A stretch of DNA of 64,000 nucleotides. Source: CAZABP01 sp964483245. GTDB taxonomy: Bacteria; Planctomycetota; UBA1135; UBA2386. Position 1 is the stretch's first letter, and every line of letters begins with the position of its first letter. The position numbers and the translations under genes were made by a program. Under the pieces are notes generated by a model. The model saw only the letters and a list, made by a program, of their open reading frames with translations. It was not told where the DNA came from and searched no databases. Below, in pieces: positions 1 through 8,628 of this stretch. The stretch lies in contig CAZABP010000003.1 in assembly GCA_964483245.1 (NCBI GenBank), positions 146,432 to 210,431 on the forward strand, given 5' to 3'.

Positions 1-960
1 GTGGAATCGTGGCACCGCGGCGTGCTGGTCGTGGTCCGCGGCAACGAGATCCTGTTCGCCGCCGGTGATCCGCAGACGCCGGTGCACTGCCGGTCGGCGA
101 CGAAGCCGATGCAAGCGCTGCCGCTCGTCGAGCTGGGCGGCGCGGACCGGCTCGCGCTGACGGCCCCGGAGCTGGCGGTCCTCTGCGCGAGCCATCACGG
201 CAGCGCCGCACACGTCCGGACCGTGACGGCGCTGCTCGCGCGCGGCGGCTTCACCGAGGCGGACCTGCAGTGCGGCGCGCACGCGCCGCGCGACCGGACC
301 GAGCGCGAAGCGCTGCAGCGCCGCGGCGAACCCCCGCGCCGGATCCACAACAACTGCTCCGGCAAGCACGCCGGATTCCTGCACCTCGCTGCGCTGTGCG
401 GCGACGACCCACGTCGCCACCTCGCTCCCGACAGCCGCGCCCAGCAGCTGGTGCGCGACACGCTCGCCGACCTCGCCGAGCTGCGCGTGGCGCAGATCGA
501 CACGACGATCGACGGCTGCGGCGCGCCGACGTTCCGCCTGCCCCTCGTCGGTCTCGCCACGGCGTTCCGCCGTTTCGCGAACCCGTCCGGCCTGGCCCCC
601 GTTCGTGCGGCCGCATGCCACCGGCTGCTGGATGCGATCGCCGAAGCCCCATTCCACCTGCAGGGGGAGGGCGGCCTCTGCACGGTGCTGGTCGAGTCGG
701 CGCGCGGCCGCGTGCTGCCGAAGAACGGCGCCGAGGGGGTCTTCGCGATCGGGCTCCCGGGCCGGGACCTCGGCATCGCGATCAAGGTCGCCGACGGCAA
801 CGAGCGCGGCTACACGGCCCTCGTCCCGGAGCTGCTGCGTTGGCTCGAGCTGTGGCCGGAGATCCCGCGCGAGCTGCAGCCGTTCCACCGCGCGCCGGTG
901 CTCAACACGCAAGGTCGACAGGTCGGCGAGCTGCGCCCGGTCGTGGAGTGGCCGGCGTGA
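1..960 (+). CDS. L-asparaginase II family protein, 5' end cut by the window
   Basis: This is an asparaginase of the Asparaginase_II family (Pfam Asparaginase_II), expected to hydrolyse L-asparagine to aspartate and ammonia. Family landmarks visible in the 319 residues are RSATKP at 31-36, ASHHG at 63-67, NNCSGKHAGF at 117-126 and an IDGCGAP block near 170. A GTG sits at base 1, but family members normally begin about ten residues earlier with a segment leading into VES-HRG. The ESWHRG at residue 2 therefore suggests that the true start lies upstream of the window. The TGA overlaps the GTG of the next gene, so the two are probably co-translated. No signal peptide is seen, consistent with a cytoplasmic enzyme. 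Family membership is clear; substrate preference is inferred from the family. Confidence 0.88.
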   Translation: MESWHRGVLVVVRGNEILFAAGDPQTPVHCRSATKPMQALPLVELGGADRLALTAPELAVLCASHHGSAAHVRTVTALLARGGFTEADLQCGAHAPRDRTEREALQRRGEPPRRIHNNCSGKHAGFLHLAALCGDDPRRHLAPDSRAQQLVRDTLADLAELRVAQIDTTIDGCGAPTFRLPLVGLATAFRRFANPSGLAPVRAAACHRLLDAIAEAPFHLQGEGGLCTVLVESARGRVLPKNGAEGVFAIGLPGRDLGIAIKVADGNERGYTALVPELLRWLELWPEIPRELQPFHRAPVLNTQGRQVGELRPVVEWPA

Positions 961-1766
961 AGCAGGTCCGCAAGGTCCCCAGGCTCCCGCGCCGCGACGC
1001 CGCCGCGCACAAGGGCTCGTTCGGCACGGTCCTCATCGTCGCCGGCAGCGACGGCATGCTCGGCGCGGCGATCCTCGCCGCACGCGGCGCGTTGCGCGGC
1101 GGCGCCGGTTTGGTGCGTGTCTGTCTGCCGGCCGAGCTGCGCGCACCGCTGACGGTCGCCGTGCCGCCGGCGACGACGTTGGCGCGTCGCGGCCCGCCGA
1201 GCACCTGGCTCGCCGGCTGCGACGTCCTCGCGCTCGGTTCCGGCATGCCGTTGACGCCGGAGCACCGCCGGATCGTGCGCGCGCTGGTCCGCGCGGCCGA
1301 CGTACCGATCGTGCTCGATGCCGGCGGCTGCGACGCGTTCGCGCCGCTCCGCCAGCGGCTGCCGGCGCGCGTGCCGGTGGTCATGACCCCGCACCCAGGC
1401 GAGGCGGCGCGGCTGCTCGACACCGACGTGCCGGCGATCCAGCAGGACCGCGCGGCTGCGGTCGCGGAGCTCGCGCAGCGCAGCGGCGCCATCGCGGTGT
1501 TGAAGGGCCACCGCACGCTCGTCTGCGACGGCGAGCAGCTCTACGAGAACCGCAGCGGCAATCCGGGCCTCGCCAGCGGCGGCACCGGCGACGTGCTGAC
1601 CGGGCTGATCGCGGCGCTGATCGGGCAGGGCATGACGCCGTTCGACGCCGCCTGCCTGGGCGTGCACGTCCATGGCGCCGCCGGCGACCGCGTCGCGAGC
1701 AAGCTCTCGCAGGCCGGGCTGAACGCCGACGATCTCCCGCTCGCGATCGCGGAGCTGTTGCGATGA
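957..1766 (+). CDS. nnrD: ADP/ATP-dependent NAD(P)H-hydrate dehydratase
   Basis: This 269-residue protein repairs hydrated NAD(P)H, dehydrating it at the expense of ADP or ATP. It is the stand-alone C-terminal half of the YjeF family (ribokinase-like fold), without the N-terminal epimerase domain. Visible motifs are HKGSFG near residue 19, GGAGLV near 48, a TPHPGEAARLL segment, VLKGH, and the NPGLASGGTGDVLTG nucleotide-binding and catalytic stretch at about 202-216. The start is the GTG that overlaps the asparaginase TGA. Its own TGA overlaps the ATG of the next gene. An NnrE epimerase partner is not present in the window. Assignment is firm from the signature. Confidence 0.92.
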   Translation: MKQVRKVPRLPRRDAAAHKGSFGTVLIVAGSDGMLGAAILAARGALRGGAGLVRVCLPAELRAPLTVAVPPATTLARRGPPSTWLAGCDVLALGSGMPLTPEHRRIVRALVRAADVPIVLDAGGCDAFAPLRQRLPARVPVVMTPHPGEAARLLDTDVPAIQQDRAAAVAELAQRSGAIAVLKGHRTLVCDGEQLYENRSGNPGLASGGTGDVLTGLIAALIGQGMTPFDAACLGVHVHGAAGDRVASKLSQAGLNADDLPLAIAELLR

Positions 1767-4078
1767 TCCGCGCGCTCGCCTGCGCGACGCTGGCCTCGCT
1801 GCTCACCGCACAGCAGGAACCGGATCGCATCGCGACGCTGCTGCAGCGCTTCGACGCCGGCCAGGTGCCGGACACGGAACTGTTCTCCTCGCTCGGCGAC
1901 CACGACCCGGCCTACGCGCGCACGGCGCGCGACCTGTTGCTGTACGAGCGCGCGCCGCTGCAGGACTTCTCGCAGCAGCCGATTCCAGGTCAGGGACGTG
2001 ATCTGCTCGTCCACGGTCTCGTCGACCGCCCGCGCAAGGAAGCGATCCCGTTCCTGCGACTGCGGCTGGCCCAGGGCCCGCTCGACCGCCGGCTGCGCTG
2101 GTTCGTGCTCGCCGCGCTGCCGCCGGCATTGGTCGAGCCGGAGCATGTGCAGGATCTGATCCCGCGTCCGGGCGAACGGCCCGACGACGCCACGCACGTC
2201 CTCGCGAGCCGGCTCACGCCGCGGGTCGCCAACACGCTGGTTGCGCAGCTCGCCGCCTACGGCCAGGCTGCGGCCGATCCGTCGCTGGTGTTGACGCTGC
2301 TGGAGCGCATCGACGCAGCCGGGGAACGACGCCTCGCAGAGATGCTGCCGGGCCTGCCCGCGCAGACCGCTGAACCGCTCGCGATCTGGCTCGCCGGGCG
2401 GAAGACCCCCGAACTCGCCGCAGCGGTGCGCGAGGTCCTCGATGCCGATGCGCCGCTCCCGGCCTGGAGCCTGCGGCTGCTGTCGGCCGACGAGCTGACT
2501 GCCGAACGGCGCCGGCGGCTGCTCACCCTGCTGCCGGCCGGCGATGCACGTTCCGTGTTGGCATTCGAGGCGATGGCGCGCTGCGGCCACTTCCACCCCG
2601 CCCTGGTCGACTTCGCGCTGGGTGCCGGGCGCGAAGACACGCGCCGCGCGCGGATCCGCTCGCTGGTCGCAATGCCGGCACAGACGCTGCCGGCGCCGGT
2701 CTGGCTGCAACTGATCGACGACGACGACCCCGAAGTGCGCACGCAGACCATACGCGCACTGCTGCACACCCCGTTCGCCGAAGCGGTCGAGCAACGGCTG
2801 CGCGAGCTGGCGCCGACGGTGCCGGCAGCGCGGCGCGCGCTCGTCCTCGGTGGCACGCGCGCGACGGTGACCGACCTGTGGCCGAAGCTGTCGCTCGGCG
2901 AGCGACTCCGGCTCGTGGACTGGCTGCGACCGGCCGAGCGGCCATGGCTCGCCGAGCTGCTCGACCGCGAGCTCGCCGAGCTGCCGGTCGCTGCTGCCGG
3001 GGAACGCGGCGAGCTGCGCGATGCGATCCTGGTCGTGCGCACGGCGGATGGGTCGCCGCGCGCACGGCAGGAGCTGCTGGCCCGTGTGGCGGAGCTCGAA
3101 GGGGACCGCTTCGCCGGCGCGATGCGCGCGCTCGGGCGCGGCTTCGCGGCCGACGAGGTGACGGCGGTGCTGCGCGCCGTGGCGCGCGTCGAGGATCCTT
3201 CGCGGCGCGCGCAGCTCGCGCGCCTGCTCGCACAACAGGGACCGGCGATCCCGGAGGACTGGCTGCGCGAACGCTGGCAGCAGGAGGGTGATCTGGAGGT
3301 GCGCGCCGAGCTGGCCGCACTGATGGCGCGCAGCGTCCGCCGCCGCGCGATCTGCAACGACCTGCTCGCGATGCTGGTCGACGGGATCGTCGATGCCGAG
3401 CGCGAGGTCTGGTTCGCCTGGATCGGTGGCTTGCAGCCGCCGCTGCACGGCTACGAGATCCAGTTGCTCGCGCGCACGTTCGCCATCGCCGCGCGCAGCG
3501 GTGCCGACGCGCCGGACGAAGACTCCCGCTGGTTCGGTCGCGACGGCTCCGCGCTGGCGATGGCGGTCATCGAGCTGATGGCGCGCGTGCCGGTCGCCGA
3601 TCTGGACGCCTTCGCCGACGAACTCGCGGCCGAACCGGCGCGACCGGAGCTCGCCGCCGAGCGCTCGAGCCTGCTGCTCGTCTGTGCACGCCAGCCGACG
3701 TTGCGCGGCCCGCTCGGTTGGCCGCTCGCGCGCGCGATCGCGGCCGGGCGCACGCTGCCGCCGGTCGCCGTCGGTCCGATCCGGCTGCTGGAGGCGGAGC
3801 AGCTCGAAGCCACCGGCCAGGACGCCGCAGCGGCGCGCGCGTATCGTGCGGCCTTGCGCGGGTTCTGGCGGGCGCCGCCGGCACCCGTGGTCGCCGAGGC
3901 TTTCCTCGGGGTCCACGACCCGGCGTCCGGTCAGGTTCCGCTGGCGCGGCTCGCGGTCCGGGCCGAGCTGGCCGATGCGCGGGCCGGGGCCGAGGGCGCC
4001 CTGGAACGCGCGCGCCTGTTCGCCGAGGGCGATCAGGAGGCGATGCAGAGGATCGAAGAATTCGAGAGGCGAAGATGA
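1763..4078 (+). CDS. large secreted HEAT-like repeat protein
   Basis: This is a 771-residue protein of unrecognised function. A short hydrophobic N-terminus (residues 1-17, ending around LLTAQQ) looks like a signal peptide. The rest is a long alpha-helical solenoid rich in Leu, Ala, Glu and Arg, with repeated helix pairs of the HEAT or Armadillo type (for example around the DDDDPEVRTQTIRALLHTP segment in the middle). No catalytic motif was seen. It begins with an ATG overlapping the nnrD stop, and its own TGA overlaps the ATG of the following YdjY-like gene, so the genes from base 1 to 4986 look like one transcription unit. Its likely role is as a scaffold or binding protein in the cell envelope, which is inference only. 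Confidence 0.75.
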   Translation: MIRALACATLASLLTAQQEPDRIATLLQRFDAGQVPDTELFSSLGDHDPAYARTARDLLLYERAPLQDFSQQPIPGQGRDLLVHGLVDRPRKEAIPFLRLRLAQGPLDRRLRWFVLAALPPALVEPEHVQDLIPRPGERPDDATHVLASRLTPRVANTLVAQLAAYGQAAADPSLVLTLLERIDAAGERRLAEMLPGLPAQTAEPLAIWLAGRKTPELAAAVREVLDADAPLPAWSLRLLSADELTAERRRRLLTLLPAGDARSVLAFEAMARCGHFHPALVDFALGAGREDTRRARIRSLVAMPAQTLPAPVWLQLIDDDDPEVRTQTIRALLHTPFAEAVEQRLRELAPTVPAARRALVLGGTRATVTDLWPKLSLGERLRLVDWLRPAERPWLAELLDRELAELPVAAAGERGELRDAILVVRTADGSPRARQELLARVAELEGDRFAGAMRALGRGFAADEVTAVLRAVARVEDPSRRAQLARLLAQQGPAIPEDWLRERWQQEGDLEVRAELAALMARSVRRRAICNDLLAMLVDGIVDAEREVWFAWIGGLQPPLHGYEIQLLARTFAIAARSGADAPDEDSRWFGRDGSALAMAVIELMARVPVADLDAFADELAAEPARPELAAERSSLLLVCARQPTLRGPLGWPLARAIAAGRTLPPVAVGPIRLLEAEQLEATGQDAAAARAYRAALRGFWRAPPAPVVAEAFLGVHDPASGQVPLARLAVRAELADARAGAEGALERARLFAEGDQEAMQRIEEFERRR

Positions 4079-4986
4079 CGCGTCTGCTGCACACGATCGG
4101 AATCCTCTGCGCGTCCGCCGCGCTGTTCGCGCAGGAACCTGCTCCGGCGCCGTCGCCGCCTGCCAAGCCGCAGGACCCGGCGCAGGCGAAGGAGCAGCTG
4201 CTGGCGGCGTTGCAGAAAGAGGGGATCCAGCTCGATCTGCAGGCGAAGACCGTCACAGTGCCCGCCGTCCTCAACCAGCCGGCGGACCCGCTCGAGTACC
4301 TGCTGATCCACAAGCGCGGCAAGAAGCACGAGGCGTTGTGCGTGACCGAGGTCAAGCCGAGCCTGCTGAACGCGGCGCTGCTGCTGCTCGGGTTCCAGGA
4401 GGGGAAGAATGTCGGCTACCAGCAGAAGGATCCGATGCCGACCGAGGAGCAGATCCGCGACGGCGCGCCGATCTACGACGTGATCGCGCCGAAGGGGATG
4501 CCGGTCTGGATGACCGTGTCCTGGAAGGAGGCGGGTGGCAACGAGGTGCGCGTCCCGATCGAGGATCTGTTGGTCGACCTGACTGCGTGCGGCCCGGTCA
4601 CCGATGCGTCGTTCGTGTTCCTCGGCGGTTGCATGGCGCCGATCTATCGCGATCAGGCGCCGGTGTTCGTCGCGGACTTCGAGGGGAACCTCGTCAGCAA
4701 CTGCTACCTCGTGCCGGAGAACCATCTGGTCACGATCGTGCACGAGCGCGCCCCGGACGATCAGAACTGGTGGATCGCAGACAAGACCCCGCCCCCGGGG
4801 ACCGAGGTGCGCTTCACGTTCCACGCCGTGCGTCCGGCGGCGCTGTACGACGGGCGCGACGAGCGCGTGCGCAAGCAGAACGAGGAGACGCGCCAGAAGA
4901 TCGAGGCGGAGATGCGCAAGCACCGCGAGCAGCAGGAGCTGGAGCAGAAGGAGAAGGAGAAGGGGAAGGACAAGGAAGGCGGGTGA
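4075..4986 (+). CDS. secreted YdjY-like domain protein
   Basis: This 303-residue exported protein has a signal peptide (MTRLLHTIGILCASAALFAQ) followed by a proline- and alanine-rich linker. Residues about 55-230 resemble the YdjY domain known from planctomycete proteins: a NQPADPLEYLLIHKRGKKHEALCV-like start, an LLNAALLLLGF helix, and later PVWMTVSW and FVFLGGCMAPIYRDQAPVF strands. The family's biochemical function is unknown to me. The last 45 residues are an extremely charged Glu/Lys/Gln helix, probably a coiled coil or lysine-rich tail. The ATG overlaps the preceding stop by 4 bases. The domain call rests on recalled family appearance rather than a search. Confidence 0.65.
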   Translation: MTRLLHTIGILCASAALFAQEPAPAPSPPAKPQDPAQAKEQLLAALQKEGIQLDLQAKTVTVPAVLNQPADPLEYLLIHKRGKKHEALCVTEVKPSLLNAALLLLGFQEGKNVGYQQKDPMPTEEQIRDGAPIYDVIAPKGMPVWMTVSWKEAGGNEVRVPIEDLLVDLTACGPVTDASFVFLGGCMAPIYRDQAPVFVADFEGNLVSNCYLVPENHLVTIVHERAPDDQNWWIADKTPPPGTEVRFTFHAVRPAALYDGRDERVRKQNEETRQKIEAEMRKHREQQELEQKEKEKGKDKEGG

Positions 4987-5059
4987 GCGGGGCGCAGCGG
5001 CGATGCGATCAGCCAGACCATCTGACGACCGACGCCGTAGACCTCGGACCGAGGTTTCG

Positions 5060-7249
5060 ATGCTGGTGGTAGCTGTGCTGGCGCTGTGTGGGAACCCCGT
5101 CAGCCAGGTCGCACTGGATTGGACGCGTGCGCGGCACGTCTCAGCGGCCCTGCATGCGATGACCTACGACGTAGTGCGCCAGCGCGTGGTGTTGTTTGGT
5201 GGAGTGGGGAATGGCTTGATCGCCGAGACTTGGGAGTGGGACGGAGCCACGTGGGCACGACGATCGCCGGTCGCGAGCCCGAGCCAGAGGTTCGGCCACG
5301 CGATGGCCTACGACGTTGCGCGGCAGCGTGTCGTGCTGTTCGGAGGCGTCGACGGAAACCAACGCGGACTCTCCGACACTTGGGAGTGGGATGGCGACAC
5401 CTGGACGCGGCGATCGCCAGCGACAAGCCCGGGTGCGCGCTACCGGCACGCGCTCGCGTACGATGTTGCGCGGCAACGTGTCGTACTGTTCGGGGGCGAC
5501 GGGAGTGGCGAGCTCTCGGACACGTGGGAATGGGACGGATCCGACTGGACGCAGAAATCGCCGGGTACCAGCCCGAGCGGGCGCTACGGCCACGCGATGG
5601 CTTACGACCTGGCACGCCAGCGCGTAGTGATGTTTGGTGGGATGAACTGGCGGCTCTGGCAATCCGACACTTGGGAATGGGACGGCAGTACCTGGTCGCA
5701 GCGAGCGCCGGCAGCGAGCCCGAGCGGCCGCTATGGCCACGCCATGGCCTACGACCTGGCGCGTCGGCGTGTTCTGCTGTTCGGGGGAAGCGCGACCGGC
5801 CAGCTCACCGATACGTGGGAGTGGGACGGGAACAACTGGATCTGGCAAACGCCAACCGCGAGCCCGGGCAGCCGCGTGGCACATGCGATGGCCTACGATA
5901 TCGCGCATCTCCGCGTCGTGCTGTTCGGGGGCGTGAGGTTTGGGGGGACAGAATCGGGCCTGCTCGCTCCCGATACGTGGGAGTGGGATGGCAATAACTG
6001 GATGGAGCGATCACTGGCAACTCACCCAAGCGCGCGCATACGCCACGCCATGGCCTTCGATGCCGCGCGCCAGCGTGTGGTGCTGTTCGCGGGAACGGCA
6101 AACATCACGGTCGCCGACACGTGGGAGTTGGACGGGAGTACCTGGGTGCAGCGCTCGCCAGCGGCCAGCCCGAGTGCGCGTACGCGCCACGCAATGGCGT
6201 ACCACGCCGGGCGGCAGCGCGTCGTGTTGTTCGGAGGCTGGGGTTCGTCTGGCTCCCTGGCCGACACTTGGGAGTGGGATGGAAGCAAGTGGACGCAGCA
6301 AGCTCCCGCCACGCGTCCGAGTGCGCGTTCGGGCCACGCGATTGCGTACGACGTTGCGCGCCAGCGTGTCGTGCTGTTCGGAGGATGGGATTCGAATGGC
6401 GCCTCAGCCGAGACGTGGGAGTGGGACGGTGCCAACTGGATGCAGCGATCCACGGCAACGAGCCCGAGCGCACGCCATGTGCACGGTATGGCGTACGACG
6501 CTGCGCGGCAGCGCGTCGTGCTGTTCGGAGGCTCCGCCGGTGGTCATGCCGCCGATACCTGGGAATGGGACGGGGCCAGTTGGGTGCAACGAGCGCCTAC
6601 GACCAGCCCGAGTGCGCGCGTCATGCACGCAATGACCTACGACACCGTGCGCCGGCGAGTCGTACTGTTCGGAGGACAAGGCCCGATCGGGGTGTTGTCC
6701 GACACGTGGGAGTGGGACGGGAGCAACTGGATGCAGCGGGTACCGACTGTGAATCCGGCTGCGCGCGACGACCACGCCATGGTGTTCGACGCCGCGCACC
6801 AGCGTGTCGTGCTGTTTGGAGGGTATCAGCTCTCCGACACCTGGTTCTTCGGACCCCGCATGCCGGCGGCCGTCCAGCCGATCGGCAGCGGCTGTGCCGG
6901 CAGCAGCGGCCTCCCCGTTCTCACGAGCAGTGATCCGTATCTCGGCAACTCCGCATTCCGGCTCGAGCTGATCTCCGCGCGACCATCATCGCCCTGCCTG
7001 TTCGGCATCTCTGCCGGTACGCAATCGCTGCCGATCGGGCCCTGCACGCTGTACCTGATGGATCCGATCGTTCCGTTGCTGGCACCGAGCAACTGGGCCG
7101 GCTTCGCCGCGACGACGCCGTTCGTGCTGCCGCCCGACGTGACGTTGCGCGGTGCAACACTCTACGCGCAGGCGTTCGTCGCCGACGCGCAGGGTCCGGT
7201 GCTCGGACTCGCCTTCAGCGCTGGCCGCCGGCTCGTGCTCGGCGATTGA
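5060..7249 (+). CDS. secreted Kelch-type repeat protein with planctomycete-type C-terminal module
   Basis: This 729-residue secreted protein is built from about eleven near-identical repeats of roughly 52 residues, followed by one degenerate unit. Each repeat reads approximately AMAYD..RQRVVLFGG...DTWEWDG..W.QR.P..SPSAR, which is a Kelch or galactose-oxidase-type beta-propeller blade pattern. After the repeats (about residue 600 onward) comes a separate domain of about 130 residues that starts GSGCAGSSGLP and ends in FSAGRRLVLGD. The same domain ends the proteins at 41198-43408 and 43479-45653. The ATG at 5060 is preceded at a good distance by GAGG (5051-5054) and is followed by a signal-peptide-like stretch. 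An in-frame ATG at 5003 is an alternative. Its likely role is in extracellular or surface binding; the ligand is unknown. Confidence 0.8.
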   Translation: MLVVAVLALCGNPVSQVALDWTRARHVSAALHAMTYDVVRQRVVLFGGVGNGLIAETWEWDGATWARRSPVASPSQRFGHAMAYDVARQRVVLFGGVDGNQRGLSDTWEWDGDTWTRRSPATSPGARYRHALAYDVARQRVVLFGGDGSGELSDTWEWDGSDWTQKSPGTSPSGRYGHAMAYDLARQRVVMFGGMNWRLWQSDTWEWDGSTWSQRAPAASPSGRYGHAMAYDLARRRVLLFGGSATGQLTDTWEWDGNNWIWQTPTASPGSRVAHAMAYDIAHLRVVLFGGVRFGGTESGLLAPDTWEWDGNNWMERSLATHPSARIRHAMAFDAARQRVVLFAGTANITVADTWELDGSTWVQRSPAASPSARTRHAMAYHAGRQRVVLFGGWGSSGSLADTWEWDGSKWTQQAPATRPSARSGHAIAYDVARQRVVLFGGWDSNGASAETWEWDGANWMQRSTATSPSARHVHGMAYDAARQRVVLFGGSAGGHAADTWEWDGASWVQRAPTTSPSARVMHAMTYDTVRRRVVLFGGQGPIGVLSDTWEWDGSNWMQRVPTVNPAARDDHAMVFDAAHQRVVLFGGYQLSDTWFFGPRMPAAVQPIGSGCAGSSGLPVLTSSDPYLGNSAFRLELISARPSSPCLFGISAGTQSLPIGPCTLYLMDPIVPLLAPSNWAGFAATTPFVLPPDVTLRGATLYAQAFVADAQGPVLGLAFSAGRRLVLGD

Positions 7250-7267
7250 ACCGCCGAAGCCACGCGG

Positions 7268-8584
7268 TCACTGCACCTTTACCAGCAGCGCGTCACTCGC
7301 GCTGAGCTTCTGGCAGGTCCCGCTCCCAGCGAACACGAACTGCGTGTACCCGAACGCCCCAGCCGACCCCTGCGGCAGCGGCAGCGCCGCACGCACGGCG
7401 CCGTTCGGCGCAGCGACGACCGGGAGCCACGCGTACGGCGCGCGCAGGTCCAGGTGCAGCCGCACGCCGAGCAGCACGGTGCCGTTGACATCCGGCAGCG
7501 TGCCGACGAACAACACGCCGGGTGCGCCGGGCGGCGCGCCGCCGGCGCACAGGATCCCGAACGCCGCATCGCCGGCGAGCGGGCGCCGGTCGAGTCCCTG
7601 CAGCAGCGGCCCGGCACAGGCCGGCGTGGACTGGCCGTAGCGGAGCTGACCGTCCGGCAGGCGCTTGAGTGAGATCACGACGTCGGCGGCGGCGTAACCG
7701 GGGACGAGACCGCCTCCGGCGACGACGAGCTCGTCGCCAAGCGTGACCGGGTAGATTCCGTGCAGCGGCACGCTCATCTGCGTCAGGCTGCGCCAGAGGT
7801 TGGTCGCCGGGTCGTATTCCTCCGCCTCCGGGAAGTTGCCACGCGGCCCCTCGCCGCCGACGACGATCAAGCGACCATCGAGCACGGCGGCGCCGTTGCC
7901 GCCGCGCGCGGTCGGCATCGGCGCGAGCTGGGTCCAGCGATCGGTCGCCGGGTCGTAGCACTCGAGCGTCGCGAACAACTGCCCGCCGACGCGCCCGCCG
8001 GCGACGTACAGCTTGCCGCCGACCGCCGCAGCGGCGAGGTGTTCGCGCGGCGTCGGCATCGGTGTCAACGTCCGGTGTTGGTCGGTCGCCGGGTCGTAGA
8101 CGGTCAGATCGCCGACGACGCCTCGCGCCGGATCGACGCCACCGACGACATAGATCTTGCCGCCGATCGTGACGCCGACCATCGCGCCACGCGGGCGCGG
8201 CAGCGGGGTGCGCGACGACCACTGGTTCGCCAGCGGGTCGTAGGCGCGCACGGCGTCGGTGCCGAGGAACGCATTGACGTATCCACCGAGGACGTAGATC
8301 CGCCCGCCACTCTCGGCCATCGCGAAGTGGTGCAGCGTGGTCGGCATCGGCGCGCTGAACGCCCACTGCCACGTGCGCGGGTCCAACCGCTCGACGGTCG
8401 CCATCGGCCCGCGGTCGAGCGCGAGTCCGCCGGCGACGTACAGCATCCCACCGAGCACTGCGGCGCCGACCTCCTGCCGCGCGAGCTGCAGTTTCGGTCT
8501 CGGCTCCCAGAAGCCGGGTCCGGGCGGAGCCTGGGTGGCTGCCGCGCCGGCGAGGATCGCTGCTACGAGAACGTGAGTTCGCAT
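7268..8584 (-). CDS. secreted Kelch-repeat protein
   Basis: This 438-residue exported protein has a signal peptide (MRTHVLVAAILAGAAATQA). About six Kelch motifs follow, recognisable by glycine pairs such as LYVAGG, IYVLGG, IYVVGG, LYVAGG and LIVVGG, each followed by YDPATD..W-type strands, which suggests a single beta-propeller over residues 25-300. The last 130 residues, beginning near the STPACAGPLLQG segment, form a different domain. It is loosely related in layout to the C-terminal module of the other Kelch-type proteins here. The gene is convergent with the Kelch-type gene that ends at 7249, only 18 bases away. It lies 44 bases downstream of the cytochrome b gene on the same strand and could be co-transcribed with it. 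The substrate or ligand is unknown. Confidence 0.8.
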   Translation of the reverse strand: MRTHVLVAAILAGAAATQAPPGPGFWEPRPKLQLARQEVGAAVLGGMLYVAGGLALDRGPMATVERLDPRTWQWAFSAPMPTTLHHFAMAESGGRIYVLGGYVNAFLGTDAVRAYDPLANQWSSRTPLPRPRGAMVGVTIGGKIYVVGGVDPARGVVGDLTVYDPATDQHRTLTPMPTPREHLAAAAVGGKLYVAGGRVGGQLFATLECYDPATDRWTQLAPMPTARGGNGAAVLDGRLIVVGGEGPRGNFPEAEEYDPATNLWRSLTQMSVPLHGIYPVTLGDELVVAGGGLVPGYAAADVVISLKRLPDGQLRYGQSTPACAGPLLQGLDRRPLAGDAAFGILCAGGAPPGAPGVLFVGTLPDVNGTVLLGVRLHLDLRAPYAWLPVVAAPNGAVRAALPLPQGSAGAFGYTQFVFAGSGTCQKLSASDALLVKVQ

Positions 8585-8628
8585 GGCGGACCTGCTGCGC
8601 GCGAGAGCGCGCGCGTGAGCCGCCCAGG

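Noticed and set aside
1541..3916. 791-codon minus-strand frame opposite the HEAT protein
   Set aside because: Composition typical of a shadow frame; the plus-strand gene is coupled to neighbours on both sides.
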